From positions 62,001 through 126,000 of the forward strand of contig JAXLWK010000009.1 of assembly GCA_046328525.1 (NCBI GenBank): a stretch of 64,000 nucleotides of DNA, given 5' to 3'. Both the position numbers and the translations under genes were made by a program. The DNA comes from JBDHWG01 sp046328525. Lineage in GTDB: Bacteria > Chloroflexota > Anaerolineae > Epilineales > JAHCIE01. Below the pieces are notes generated by a model. That model ran no database searches and was not told where the DNA came from. It saw only the letters and a program-made list of their open reading frames with translations. Positions 26,035-35,319 of the stretch are shown in pieces; within the stretch, counting starts at the first letter, position 1; each line of letters opens with the position of its first letter.

Positions 26035-26058
26035 GACCAGGTTCCAATGAACCTGGTC
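26035..26058. promoter_or_regulatory. palindromic operator or hairpin upstream of moxR operon
   Basis: GACCAGGTTC-CAAT-GAACCTGGTC is a perfect 10-bp inverted repeat, 44 nt upstream of the moxR ATG and 112 nt past the preceding operon. It could be a repressor site or a terminator without a U-tract. Confidence 0.5.
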
Positions 26059-26169
26059 CATCGGCAAACGTCAACGTACCAATTATTGGGTACGGCGGTT
26101 AAGTTGCGCTGAGAAGAGGATAAGAGGGAGCTAAGGGCAGAGTGAGAATCTTCTCATGCCGCGTGCCGG

Positions 26170-27438
26170 TCAGGCCAGGAACCGGCCCGGGTTGAGGACG
26201 TTTCGCGGGTCGAGCCGGGCTTTGGCGCGGGCGACAGCCGCCAGCAGCGGCGTCGCGCCCCAGACGGACACGCCCTCTTTCACGCGGCGCGGCGCTTGCT
26301 CGACGACGAGGTAGCCGCCGAGCCGCTCCGCCGCCGCCCGCAGCGCCAGGGACGCCGCGACAACGGCCGCCACGTCGCTCTGGCCGCGCAGGTCGCCCAG
26401 GTGGATGCGGGCGACGCCGGCGCCGGCCTGCATCGAGACCAGGCGCGGCAGATTGTGCTGCCTGAGGATGTCCTTCGCCGCCAGGAGCATCGGCGCCACG
26501 GCCACGCGAGGCACGCGCAGCCGCACGATGACCGGGTACGACAGGCGCGGGCCATCCCAGTAGCTCCCGCCGACGTTCGCCGCCTCCCACACCTCCCGCG
26601 TGTCCTTCGCGTCGGCGATCTGGATGCGGCGCATGTACTCGGTGCGGCACAGCGTCTCGATGGCGCGCGCCTGGGCCTCGACGCCGCGCCCCTCGCCTTC
26701 CAGCCGCGCCAGGAGGATGTACGCGCCCTCGGCCGAGCTGAAGATGTCCAGCGCCGTGGGCTGCGGACGGACGTCGAGCATGCGGTTCGCCAGCCGCACC
26801 GCCGCGCCCGGCTCCGGGTACGTGAACACCGACAGGGTGCGCGACGCGGCAGGCAACGGGCACGTCCGCAGCGTGACCTCGGTGATGACGCCGAGCGCGC
26901 CCAGGCTGCCCACGGCGAGCGAGAGCAGCGCCCCGTCCTGCGCCCCCGACTCACCGCCCACGAGCATCTCCTCGCCGTCAGCCAGCGTCAGGCGCGCGGC
27001 CAGCACGAGATCGCGCAGGCCGCCAAACCCCAGCCGCCACGGGCCGTCGGTGTCGGTGGCGACAAGGCCGCCGAGGGTCCCCGAGGGGTAGGGCGGGTCC
27101 AGGGGCACGAACTGGCGTTCGGCCTGGAGCGCCTCCTGGACATCGGACAGACGCGCCCCCGCCTCGACGGTCACGGTCAGGTGGTCGGCGTCGTGGTCAA
27201 GCACGCGGTTGAGGCCGCTCACGTCCAGGGCGGTCGTGTAGCGCGACGGCGGGGCGCCGAGCGTCATCTGGCTGCCACTACCCCAGGGGATGACCGCACT
27301 CCGGGCGGCGCTCGCGGCGCGCAGCGCCTCGGCGACCTCAGCACGCGACGCGGCCCACACGACGCTGGACGGGACGGCGTCGTCCACGGCATAGTCGGCC
27401 TGGCCCATCGGCTCAGGCGGGATCGCCGGCGCTACCAC
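26170..27438 (-). CDS. GlcE/GlcD-like FAD-binding oxidase
   Basis: A 422-aa flavoprotein of the FAD_binding_4 (vanillyl-alcohol oxidase) superfamily. The FAD domain occupies about 25-185: IPWGSGSQ, then PPYPSGTLGGLVATD and a GSLGALGVITEVTLR block. The C-terminal substrate domain ends with the family motif LDPRNVLNPGRF. There are no Fe-S cysteines, which resembles GlcE rather than GlcF. The GTG at 27438 (GGAAAG 6 nt upstream) overlaps the DUF1786 stop by 7 nt; an ATG ten codons later is possible. Glycolate, lactate or another 2-hydroxy acid is the likely substrate class. It is coupled to the DUF1786 gene. Confidence 0.85.
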   Translation of the reverse strand: MVAPAIPPEPMGQADYAVDDAVPSSVVWAASRAEVAEALRAASAARSAVIPWGSGSQMTLGAPPSRYTTALDVSGLNRVLDHDADHLTVTVEAGARLSDVQEALQAERQFVPLDPPYPSGTLGGLVATDTDGPWRLGFGGLRDLVLAARLTLADGEEMLVGGESGAQDGALLSLAVGSLGALGVITEVTLRTCPLPAASRTLSVFTYPEPGAAVRLANRMLDVRPQPTALDIFSSAEGAYILLARLEGEGRGVEAQARAIETLCRTEYMRRIQIADAKDTREVWEAANVGGSYWDGPRLSYPVIVRLRVPRVAVAPMLLAAKDILRQHNLPRLVSMQAGAGVARIHLGDLRGQSDVAAVVAASLALRAAAERLGGYLVVEQAPRRVKEGVSVWGATPLLAAVARAKARLDPRNVLNPGRFLA

Positions 27439-28547
27439 AGGCTTTCCGGGGCCGCGCGGCCATCGAGGGCGGCGGCCAGTTCCGCCCCGTGCTCCGGGTC
27501 GAGGCTCGCCAGGGCGCGCAGCATGCCGAACGGCCCCGCCATCATCATGTCGCCGTGGGGAACGGCCAGGTAGACATCCAGCCCCGTGCCGCGCAGGTGG
27601 CCGCGGCGCGGACCTGTCGCGGCGACAAAGTCCGGGCGCGGCGCGGCTTCCAGGACGAGCGCCCCATGCCCCATGTCGGCGAACACCTCCTCGTTGGTGA
27701 TCGTCCCCTCGGCCAGCTTGTCCAGGTAGGCGGCCAGCTCCATCGGCGTCAGCTCGCCGGTGTGGTGCTCGAACAGGCCGACGATGCGCGAGGCGACGAT
27801 GTGGAACGCCAGGCTGTGGAAGTTCCCGATGTTGGCGACGATGGCGCCCCGGCCAGCCGCGTCGCGCACCCGGGGATCGTCCAGCGCGCCGAGCACCGCC
27901 GCCGGGCCGGTGTCCATCACCAGCGTGGGCAGGCCGTCCGGCGCGCTGTCGGCGACGGCCTGGAGGCGCGTGAAGCGCGGCGGGATGTGATCCGCCCAGA
28001 ACGCGAACCCGGTGAGGCCCGCGCCGGCGGCGAGGCGCTCGCGCAGATAGTCGAAGCGGAAGCGGCGGTCGCTGTAGCCCGGCGGGGAGTCGCCGTGATC
28101 GAACACGGCCAGCGCCAGCGCGTCTATGTCGGGCGCGACGCCGAACGCCCGCAGCGCCGCCTCGATCGTCGGCAGGTGAAAGTCGCCCATCACGACGCGC
28201 CGCGCCCCGCCGAGCCGCGCCGCCTCGTCGTCGGAGACGAGGGTCACGCCCATCGCCGCGACTTCTTGGAGATCGTCGTTGAACGTGCGCGCCGCCGTCG
28301 GCGTCGCCCACACCGGGAGGCCGGCCCGGAGGTGCTTCTCGATCGCCCAAGCGCACGGGCCGCCGCCCATGATGACGCCGCTGAGGACGACGCCCGCGCC
28401 GTCCCGCGTCGCCGCCGCGACCTCCTGGGCCACGCGCAGCGTCGGCGAGGGCATGACGAGCTTGAGGGAGTTCTCGACCGAGTAGCGGCTATCGAAGAGG
28501 AGAATGTCCTGGGTCCCCGTCCCAACATCCACAGCAAGCACACGCAT
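27432..28547 (-). CDS. DUF1786 protein (actin/hexokinase-like ATPase fold)
   Basis: A 371-aa protein. The N-terminus reads VLAVDVGTGTQDILLFDS, a phosphate-1 loop of the ASKHA fold. A Gly-rich GVIMGGGPCAWAIE and a later VANIGNFHSLAF segment complete the family pattern. DUF1786 was once labelled as a putative pyruvate-formate-lyase activating enzyme without radical-SAM cysteines; I see no CxxxCxxC, so that name should not be used. It overlaps the FAD oxidase, suggesting a shared pathway or cofactor handling. Role unknown. Confidence 0.8.
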   Translation of the reverse strand: MRVLAVDVGTGTQDILLFDSRYSVENSLKLVMPSPTLRVAQEVAAATRDGAGVVLSGVIMGGGPCAWAIEKHLRAGLPVWATPTAARTFNDDLQEVAAMGVTLVSDDEAARLGGARRVVMGDFHLPTIEAALRAFGVAPDIDALALAVFDHGDSPPGYSDRRFRFDYLRERLAAGAGLTGFAFWADHIPPRFTRLQAVADSAPDGLPTLVMDTGPAAVLGALDDPRVRDAAGRGAIVANIGNFHSLAFHIVASRIVGLFEHHTGELTPMELAAYLDKLAEGTITNEEVFADMGHGALVLEAAPRPDFVAATGPRRGHLRGTGLDVYLAVPHGDMMMAGPFGMLRALASLDPEHGAELAAALDGRAAPESLW

Positions 28548-28610
28548 GGCTGGCTCCCAATCCTTTGAGGTAGTGACATTATATACCAGAATCGGAGCGC
28601 CGGGGCGCTG

Positions 28611-28640
28611 TTGGCGTCGCCCCGCGTTTCATGCTAAAAT
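28611..28640 (+). promoter_or_regulatory. promoter of ftsK-like gene
   Basis: TTGGCG (28611-28616), 18 nt, then an extended -10 TGCTAAAAT whose box is 28635-28640. +1 is expected near 28647, right at an in-frame ATG (28648), which would make the mRNA leaderless. Confidence 0.5.
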
Positions 28641-28689
28641 AGAACAGATGCGCATATGGCAGCCGGCCCGGAGTCAGGTGGGGCAAGGC

Positions 28690-31194
28690 ATGGCGAAGAA
28701 GACGACCACGAAGGGGAAAAGCACAAAAAAGCCCGAGCCGTCCGCCGGTTCCGGGTTTCAGTTCGAGATGGGCATGGGCATCGTGCTGTTCGCCCTGGCG
28801 GTCGGCACGTTCCTCAGCATGGTCTTCCCGCGCGGCGAATTCACGGACATGTGGCTGCAATTCTTGCGCCGCCTGTTCGGTTGGGCGTTCGTCATCTCGC
28901 CGCTCATCATCGGCGGCGGCGGCGTGCTGCTCATCCTGGACAGCCTCGACAAGCGGCCCGACGTTCGCTGGCGGCACCTGGTCGGCATCGGCCTGCTGCT
29001 GCTCGGCGGCCTCGGTCTGTGGCACATGACCGAGAGCGCCGTCACCCACACCTCACCCGACGCCCTGGCGGAGATGGGGCGCGGCGGAGGCTACGTCGGC
29101 AGTGTCATCGAGACCGCCCTGCGCGGGGCGCTCGGCGCAATTGGCGCCGCCTTCGTGCTGGTGCTGGTTGTCGTCGGCGGGCTGATTCTCGCCCTACCCG
29201 GCCCCTCGAAAGCGGCCATGCTGTGGCTCAGCGCGACGGTGCAGGACACGGCCGACTGGCTGCGCCGCCGCCGCGTGCCCATCAACCGCCCACCGAGCGT
29301 CTCGCCCCGCCCCATCCCCGTGGAGCCGGACGATGGCCTGACAATCCGCGCCGGTGGCCGCGTCCAGCCGACGAACGGCGGGCTTGCCACGCCGCCGCCG
29401 AGCGCCCAGACCCCACCCACCAACCCGACGCCGCGTCCGGCCAAGATTTACGGCTCCGACCCCCAGGCGCCCGCGCCCACGCAGCCCGTCGCGCCGCCGC
29501 CGCCGCCCACCTCGACCGCGCCGCCGCCCACGCCCGCGACACCGCAGCGCGTCGTGCCGCGCACCGTCGGCGCGAACCGCGACTTCCAGCTCCCGACGTT
29601 GTCGGACATTCTGGAGCAGAACATCGAGCAGGAAGTCAGCCGGGACGAAATTCGCCACAAAGCGCGCATTATCGAGGACACCCTGTCGGAGTTTGGGGTG
29701 CCTGGGCGCGTTGTGGAAGTGAACCAGGGGCCAGCCATCACCCAGTTTGGCGTCGAGCCGCTGTACGTCGAGAAGAAGGACGCCAAGGGGCAGGTGACCG
29801 GCCGGTCGAAGGTCAAGGTCAACCGCATCAGCGCCCTCGCCAACGACCTGGCGCTGGCCCTGGCCGCGCCCACGATTCGCATCGAAGCGCCGGTGCCGGG
29901 CCGCTCGGTGGTCGGCATCGAGGTCCCGAACACCAAGGCCCACGTGGTGGCGCTGCGCGGCGTGGTCGAGTCCGAGTCATTCCAGGATGTGGATGGGCCG
30001 AATCACCTCGGCATCGCCCTGGGCCAGGATGTCGCCGGTCAGCCCATCGCGGTGGACCTGACCAAGATGCCGCACCTGCTCATCGCCGGCGCGACAGGCT
30101 CCGGCAAATCGGTGTGCATCAACGCCGTCGTCGCCAGCCTGACCCTGACCCATACCCCGCAAACGCTGCGCTTCCTAATGGTAGACCCCAAGCGCGTCGA
30201 GCTTGTGCAGTACAACGGCATCCCGCACCTGCTGGCCGATGTCGTCGTGGACATCGAGGCCGTCGTGCCGCTGCTCAACCTGGCCGTCAAAGAGATGGAC
30301 ACCCGCTACCGCCAGTTCGCCAAGGTCGGGGCGCGCAACATCGAGAGCTACAATGCCGTCGCCGAGAGCAAGGGCGAGAAGAAGCTCCCCTTCATCGTGC
30401 TCATCATTGACGAGCTGGCCGACCTGATGATGGTCGCCCCGGAGGATGTGGAGCGTCTCGTCTGCCGCCTGGCGCAAATGGCGCGCGCGACCGGCATCCA
30501 CCTCATTCTCGCCACTCAGCGTCCGTCGGTGGATGTCGTCACGGGCCTCATCAAGGCCAACTTCCCGGCCCGCATCGCCTTCGCCGTGACGAGCCTTGTC
30601 GATTCCCGCGTCATCCTCGACGGCTCGGGCGCCGAGAAACTGCTCGGCCGCGGCGACATGCTCTACATGGCCCCCGACGCCAGCAAGCTCCAGCGCCTCC
30701 AGGGCTGCTACGTCTCCGACGTCGAGCTGGACCGCCTCGTCCGCTACTGGAAGGGCATGGGCCCGCCCCTCGGCGGTGGGTCGGGGCTGCCGACCAGCCT
30801 CTCCGACGACGACCAGGGGGCCATTCCCGGCGCGGCGGCGTGGCCGCCGCCGGCCACCCCGGCCGGCCAGGCGCAATCCTGGGCGCGCCCGACGACGCCC
30901 GGCCGCCCGACCACCCCGCCGCCGTCGCCGTTCGGCGGCTACGACACCGACGACGACGACGATATTGGGCCGCGCGACGAGCTGTGGGATCAGGCCCTGG
31001 AAGTCGTGCGCGATGCCAAGACAGCGTCGGCATCGCTCTTGCAGCGCAAGCTCCGCATCGGCTACCAGCGGGCGACCCGGCTCATCGAAGAGATGGAGCG
31101 CGAGGGCATCCTGAGTCCGCCGGAAGGCCCGCTGAAGGCCCGCCGCGTGCTGCTGCAAGACGAGCCTGACGACGAGGACGACGACAGCTGGTAG
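28690..31194 (+). CDS. ftsK: FtsK/SpoIIIE DNA translocase
   Basis: An 834-aa membrane-anchored motor that pumps chromosome ends away from the division septum. Four membrane helices fall in residues about 28-180, followed by a Pro-rich linker (about 195-300). The RecA-like motor has Walker A GATGSGKS (near 468) and Walker B IVLIIDELADLM (near 570). A gamma winged-helix domain (about 755-815, LLQRKLRIGYQRATRLIEEM) reads KOPS-type sequences. The acidic tail is short. The start is uncertain: the ATG at 28690 follows GGGGCAAGG, but the promoter would put +1 at the in-frame ATG 28648, adding 14 residues. Monocistronic or followed by the regulator. Confidence 0.92.
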   Translation: MAKKTTTKGKSTKKPEPSAGSGFQFEMGMGIVLFALAVGTFLSMVFPRGEFTDMWLQFLRRLFGWAFVISPLIIGGGGVLLILDSLDKRPDVRWRHLVGIGLLLLGGLGLWHMTESAVTHTSPDALAEMGRGGGYVGSVIETALRGALGAIGAAFVLVLVVVGGLILALPGPSKAAMLWLSATVQDTADWLRRRRVPINRPPSVSPRPIPVEPDDGLTIRAGGRVQPTNGGLATPPPSAQTPPTNPTPRPAKIYGSDPQAPAPTQPVAPPPPPTSTAPPPTPATPQRVVPRTVGANRDFQLPTLSDILEQNIEQEVSRDEIRHKARIIEDTLSEFGVPGRVVEVNQGPAITQFGVEPLYVEKKDAKGQVTGRSKVKVNRISALANDLALALAAPTIRIEAPVPGRSVVGIEVPNTKAHVVALRGVVESESFQDVDGPNHLGIALGQDVAGQPIAVDLTKMPHLLIAGATGSGKSVCINAVVASLTLTHTPQTLRFLMVDPKRVELVQYNGIPHLLADVVVDIEAVVPLLNLAVKEMDTRYRQFAKVGARNIESYNAVAESKGEKKLPFIVLIIDELADLMMVAPEDVERLVCRLAQMARATGIHLILATQRPSVDVVTGLIKANFPARIAFAVTSLVDSRVILDGSGAEKLLGRGDMLYMAPDASKLQRLQGCYVSDVELDRLVRYWKGMGPPLGGGSGLPTSLSDDDQGAIPGAAAWPPPATPAGQAQSWARPTTPGRPTTPPPSPFGGYDTDDDDDIGPRDELWDQALEVVRDAKTASASLLQRKLRIGYQRATRLIEEMEREGILSPPEGPLKARRVLLQDEPDDEDDDSW

Positions 31195-31225
31195 GTTGGG
31201 CCGACCGCCCGACAGGAGATAGCGC

Positions 31226-34200
31226 GTGTCAGCGTCTCCCCCCCATCCCCCCCAGTCCCGCGCTGGCCCCGCCCACAACATTCCCCAGCCGCTCACCCGC
31301 TTCATCGGGCGCGAGCGTGAGATCGCCGACGGCCAGGCCCGCCTGGCGCGCTCCCGCCTGGTGACAATCACCGGCCCCGGCGGCGCCGGCAAGACGCGCC
31401 TGGCGCGCGAGATCGCGCTCCGCATCGCCGACGCGGCCGAATACCCCGTCTGGTGGGTCGAACTGGCGCCGATCACCGACCCGGGCCTGGTCCCGCAGAT
31501 CGTGGCAACCGTCCTCGGACTGCGCGAAGCCCAGGGTCAGGACTGGGTCGAGGCGCTGGTGGCCGAGCTGAAGCCGCGCAAGCTCCTGCTCGTTCTCGAC
31601 GGCTGCGAGCACCTGATCGAGGCCGTCGCCCGTCTCGTCGGCTCGCTCCTCCGCGCCTGCCCGGAGCTGCGCTGCCTGGCGGCGAGCCAGGAGCCGCTCG
31701 GCATCATCGGCGAGTCGGTGCTCTCGACGCCGCCGATGGGGCTGCCGGACCCGCGCCGCGTGCCCGGTCTCGATGAACTCAAGGAGTACGAGGCCCTCCG
31801 GCTCTTCGCCGACCGCGCCGCGACCGCTCTCCCCGGCTTCGCCCTGGACGCCCACAACGCCCCCCTCATCGCCCAGATTTGCGCGCGCCTCGACGGCATC
31901 CCCCTGGCAATCGAGCTGGCCGCCTCGCGGGTGCGCTTGCTCACAGTCGAGCAGATCGCCGCCCGGCTGGACGACCGCTTCCGGCTGCTGACCCACGGCA
32001 GCCGCACCGCGCCGCCGCGCCACCAGACGCTGCGCGCCGCCATCGAGTGGAGCTACGGCCTGCTCGCACCCGCCGAGCAGACGGCGCTGCGCCGCGCCGC
32101 CGTCTTCGCCAACCGCTTCGACCTGGACGCCGCGGAGACCGTGCTGGCCGACGACGGAACGGGCGACGGCGTCTCACTCGCCGGCGACGACATCCTCGAC
32201 CTGCTGGCGCGGCTGGTGGACAAATCCCTGATTGTCGCCCGCCAGGGCGACGCCAGCGAGAAAGAGTTTCACCTGCTGGACTCGATTCGACACTACCTCC
32301 TGGAGCAGTGGCGGCAGCCGGCCCTGCGTGGCGAGGCGGACGCGGCGCGACGCCGCCACTTCACCCACTACCTGGGTCTGGCCCAGGCGGCCGAGCGCCA
32401 GCTCAATGGCCCCGATCAGGCGCGCTGGCTCAAGCGCGTTGAGATCGAGGCCGACAACTTCCGCGCGGCGCTGGCGTGGGGACACGACACGCAAGGCATG
32501 GGGCGGCCGGCGCTAGAGCTTGCCGCGACTCTGGCGATGTTCGCATACCGGCGCGGGGCCTTCACCGAGGCGCGGGAGCAGGTGACGCTGGCGCTGTCCC
32601 GCTGGGCCGCCCAGGACGCCGGGCGCGCCAAAGCGTTGCAGTGGGGCGGTGTGCTGGCGGACCAGCAAGGCGACACGGCTGCGGCGCGCGCGATGCTCGA
32701 CGAGAGTCTGACGCTCTATCAAAGCCTGAACGACCGCGCCGGGACCGCCGGCGTCCTGAACAACCTGGGGCGGCTGGCCGGGCGTCGCGGCGATTACCCA
32801 ACCGCCCGCGCGCTGCACGAGGCGTCCCTAGTGCTGCGGCGCGAGCTTGGCGCCGAGCGCGACAGCGCCATCACCCTGAGCAACCTGGGCTACATTGCAT
32901 TGGCCCAGGGCGACTATGACGCCGCCAACCAGTTCTACCAGCAGAGCCTGATCCTGCACCGCAAGCTAGGCGACGGCTGGGGCGCGGCGAACGCGCTATT
33001 GGGGCTGGGCGAGATTGCGCGCTGCCGGGACCGCTACCTGGAAGCGGGCCAGGCCTACGAGGACGCCCTGCGGCAGTTCCGCGACGTGGGTGACCTGGGC
33101 GGCATCGCCATGGCGCAGCACAATCTGGGCTACGTGGCGCTGCACGCGGGCCACGTCGAGCAAGCGGGCCGCGCCTTCCAGGCGAGCCTGTCGGCGTCGG
33201 TCGAGCTGCGGCAAACAGACATGATCGCGTTCTGCCTCGCCGGGCTGGCCGCCGTCTTTGCCGCCGCCGGCGACCTGGAGCGCGGGGCAAGGCTGTTTGG
33301 CGCGGCGGACGCGCTGCTTCAGGCCTACGGCGTCGCCCTCGCCCCGGCCGACCGCCTGGCCCACGACCGTCACCTCGCGGCAATGCGGGGCAAGATGGGC
33401 GACGCGGCCGCGGACGCCCTGGCCGCCGCGGGGCGGGACCTGTCCCTCGACCAGGTGGTCGCCCTGGCCCTGGCGGCCGGCGCGAGCGCGGCAGGTCAGG
33501 GTGGGTTGGCGCCCCCGTCGGATGAAATAGTCGCTGCCAACACCGGCGCTGGGGTCAATCGCTTGGCGCCGCCGTCGCTGCGGCTGGCCGCCCTGGGCGC
33601 GATGCGAGTCACCCGCGACGGCGCGCCGCTGACGCCGGCCGAAGGGCTGTCGGCAAAGGCCAGGGAACTCCTCTTCTACGTGGCGAGCCACCCGCCGCGC
33701 TCCATGCTGCAAATCGGCGCCGATCTGTGGCCGGAGGCGTCGAAACAGCAGCTCCGCACCGCCTTTCACAATACACTCCACAACCTGCGTCACGCCCTGG
33801 GCGGCCGCGACTGGGTCATGACCAGCGCCGACGGCTACACGCTCAACCGCGACCTGGCGTACTGGTACGATGTCGAGCAGTTCCGCAGGCTGGCAGGCAC
33901 GGCGCGCAGCTCCCCATCCGACGCTGAAACGCAAGCGCAGCTGCGCGCGGCCCTGGACCTCTACGGCGGCGACTTCCTCGCCGAGCTAGACGCCGACTGG
34001 GTGACGCCACTGCGCAGCGAGCTGCAACGCGCCTACGGCGACACGGCCCTGGCGCTCGGCCGTCTCCTCATGGACGACGCCTTCTACGGCCAGGCCGCCG
34101 ATGTCTACCGTGCCCTGATTGCCCGCGACGGCCACCTGGAAGCGGCCTACCGCGAGCTGATGCGCTGTCTGAGTCGGAGCGGCGAGCGGGCGCAGGCGTT

Positions 34201-34309
34201 GCGCGTCTACCAGACACTGGCGAGCGCCCTGGAGCGCGACATGGGCGTCGCGCCGGCGGCTGAGACGCGCGCCCTGTTCGAACGCATCCGCCAGGGCGAG
34301 GACATCTGA
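31226..34309 (+). CDS. ATPase-TPR-BTAD transcriptional regulator (C-terminal DNA-binding)
   Basis: A 1027-aa regulator. An NB-ARC/STAND ATPase module (Walker A TGPGGAGKT, about 50-58; GIPLAIELAASRVR) covers residues 25-400. TPR repeats run from about 430 to 700 (NNLGRLAGRRGDYPTA, SNLGYIALAQGDYDAA). An OmpR-like winged helix is at about 785-885 and a bacterial transcriptional activation (BTAD) domain at about 888-1025. SARP/AfsR proteins normally carry the DNA-binding and BTAD part first; here the order is reversed. GTG start with CAGGAG 7 nt upstream. It probably acts as a ligand- or ATP-gated activator. The target is unknown; it is 31 nt downstream of ftsK. Confidence 0.87.
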   Translation: MSASPPHPPQSRAGPAHNIPQPLTRFIGREREIADGQARLARSRLVTITGPGGAGKTRLAREIALRIADAAEYPVWWVELAPITDPGLVPQIVATVLGLREAQGQDWVEALVAELKPRKLLLVLDGCEHLIEAVARLVGSLLRACPELRCLAASQEPLGIIGESVLSTPPMGLPDPRRVPGLDELKEYEALRLFADRAATALPGFALDAHNAPLIAQICARLDGIPLAIELAASRVRLLTVEQIAARLDDRFRLLTHGSRTAPPRHQTLRAAIEWSYGLLAPAEQTALRRAAVFANRFDLDAAETVLADDGTGDGVSLAGDDILDLLARLVDKSLIVARQGDASEKEFHLLDSIRHYLLEQWRQPALRGEADAARRRHFTHYLGLAQAAERQLNGPDQARWLKRVEIEADNFRAALAWGHDTQGMGRPALELAATLAMFAYRRGAFTEAREQVTLALSRWAAQDAGRAKALQWGGVLADQQGDTAAARAMLDESLTLYQSLNDRAGTAGVLNNLGRLAGRRGDYPTARALHEASLVLRRELGAERDSAITLSNLGYIALAQGDYDAANQFYQQSLILHRKLGDGWGAANALLGLGEIARCRDRYLEAGQAYEDALRQFRDVGDLGGIAMAQHNLGYVALHAGHVEQAGRAFQASLSASVELRQTDMIAFCLAGLAAVFAAAGDLERGARLFGAADALLQAYGVALAPADRLAHDRHLAAMRGKMGDAAADALAAAGRDLSLDQVVALALAAGASAAGQGGLAPPSDEIVAANTGAGVNRLAPPSLRLAALGAMRVTRDGAPLTPAEGLSAKARELLFYVASHPPRSMLQIGADLWPEASKQQLRTAFHNTLHNLRHALGGRDWVMTSADGYTLNRDLAYWYDVEQFRRLAGTARSSPSDAETQAQLRAALDLYGGDFLAELDADWVTPLRSELQRAYGDTALALGRLLMDDAFYGQAADVYRALIARDGHLEAAYRELMRCLSRSGERAQALRVYQTLASALERDMGVAPAAETRALFERIRQGEDI

Positions 34310-34321
34310 TTTAGACGCCGA

Positions 34322-34350
34322 TTGCGGCTGGGCGCATTGCATTGTATAAT
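34322..34350 (+). promoter_or_regulatory. sigma70 promoter of proline-rich microprotein
   Basis: TTGCGG (34322-34327), 17-nt spacer, TATAAT (34345-34350); +1 near 34357, giving an 80-nt leader. Confidence 0.65.
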
Positions 34351-34436
34351 GCGGCGCGATGTGTGGAACCGCCTGACAACGTGATACGGCCACCCGACAT
34401 AGGCCAACAGGCAGGACAGTCAGTAAGGAGGCAGGG

Positions 34437-34604
34437 ATGTCCGAGGAACAGAAGCCGCCCACCCCACCGCCCCCCAGCGAGTCGAGCGAGACGCCGCCGC
34501 CAGCGCCGCCCCCACCCCCCAAGCCCAAGAAGCAGGACGAGCCTCCGCCACCTGACAGCGGCGGGGGGAAGAAGCCCACCGTCGGCGGAAATCCGGCCGG
34601 CTGA
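34437..34604 (+). CDS. 55-aa proline-rich microprotein
   Basis: MSEEQKPPTPPPPSESSETP continues with runs of Pro, Lys, Glu and Gly to a PAG terminus: intrinsically disordered, no membrane segment. The support is unusually good for a short ORF: a near-consensus promoter, a perfect AAGGAGG 6 nt before the ATG and a strong terminator just after the stop, giving a complete single-gene unit. I know no family. An abundant disordered protein, or an SH3- or polyproline-type ligand, is speculation. Confidence 0.7.
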   Translation: MSEEQKPPTPPPPSESSETPPPAPPPPPKPKKQDEPPPPDSGGGKKPTVGGNPAG

Positions 34605-34629
34605 GGACGCGCCTCACCTGAGGATGGTC

Positions 34630-34672
34630 AGCGCGGGACGCCTCGTTGCAGCGAGCGTCCCGCGCTTTTCAT
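34630..34672 (+). terminator. rho-independent terminator
   Basis: AGCGCGGGACGC pairs with GCGTCCCGCGCT (34655-34666), a 12-bp stem followed by TTTTCATTT. Confidence 0.85.
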
Positions 34673-34749
34673 TTCGTTCCGCCCACGCGCCCGCCCGGGC
34701 CATTCTTCAGGAATCATAGCAAGTCTTTCACGCCCATTTCCTTCCTTTA

Positions 34750-34783
34750 TTCGTAATATTCCGTATAATACCGAATATCCATT
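34750..34783 (+). promoter_or_regulatory. Lrp-gene promoter with inverted repeats over the -10
   Basis: TATAAT at 34764-34769 sits between ATATTC and GAATAT, with outer TATTCG and CGAATA arms. This AT-rich dyad is suited to autoregulation by the Lrp/AsnC product encoded 31 nt downstream. Confidence 0.6.
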
Positions 34784-34800
34784 GACATTACGAGGCCGCC

Positions 34801-35283
34801 ATGATATCTTATTCAGTGACGCCAGAACTCGACGACGTGGACAAGGCGATCCTGCGCATCCTTCAGACCGATGGGCGCATCAGCAACGTCGAGCTGGCTC
34901 GCCGCATCGCCCTCTCGCCGCCGGCAACTCACGCTCGCCTGCGACGCCTGGAGCAAGACGGCGTCATCCGTGAGTACACCGCCGTGCTGGACCGCGAGCG
35001 GGCGGGGTTCGACCTGCTGTGCTTCATCCACGTCAGCCTGTCGCTGCACCAGCTCGCCCAGGTCGAGGGGTTTCGCGCCGCGATCCGCCAGATGCCCCAG
35101 GTCCTGGAGTGCCACTTCGTGACCGGCGAGTACGATTACCTCTTGAAGGTGGCCGTCCACAACCGCAAGGACCTGGAACGCTTTGTCGTTGACCAACTGA
35201 CGCCGCTGCCCGGCGTCGCCCGCATCCACACGAGTGTCGTCTTTACCGAAGTCAAATCAACCACCGCCCTGCCTATCGCCTGA
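34801..35283 (+). CDS. Lrp/AsnC-family regulator
   Basis: A 160-aa protein: N-terminal winged helix (about 10-70: LDDVDKAILRILQTDGRIS, then LARRIALSPPATHARLRRLE), and a RAM/AsnC ligand-binding domain (about 78-150) with the V-TGEYDYLLKV core. Lrp-type octamers sense amino acids. It sits 36 nt upstream of tyrosine phenol-lyase and shares its direction, so aromatic or sulfur amino acids are the expected effectors. Its promoter carries a dyad consistent with autoregulation. Confidence 0.92.
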   Translation: MISYSVTPELDDVDKAILRILQTDGRISNVELARRIALSPPATHARLRRLEQDGVIREYTAVLDRERAGFDLLCFIHVSLSLHQLAQVEGFRAAIRQMPQVLECHFVTGEYDYLLKVAVHNRKDLERFVVDQLTPLPGVARIHTSVVFTEVKSTTALPIA

Positions 35284-35319
35284 GCGCGGCCACCGGGTAG
35301 GGCGCAAGGGAGGAAGCTC

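Noticed and set aside
27432..28547. Naming the DUF1786 gene a pyruvate formate-lyase activating enzyme
   Set aside because: No radical-SAM CxxxCxxC motif is present; the N-terminus is an ASKHA phosphate loop.
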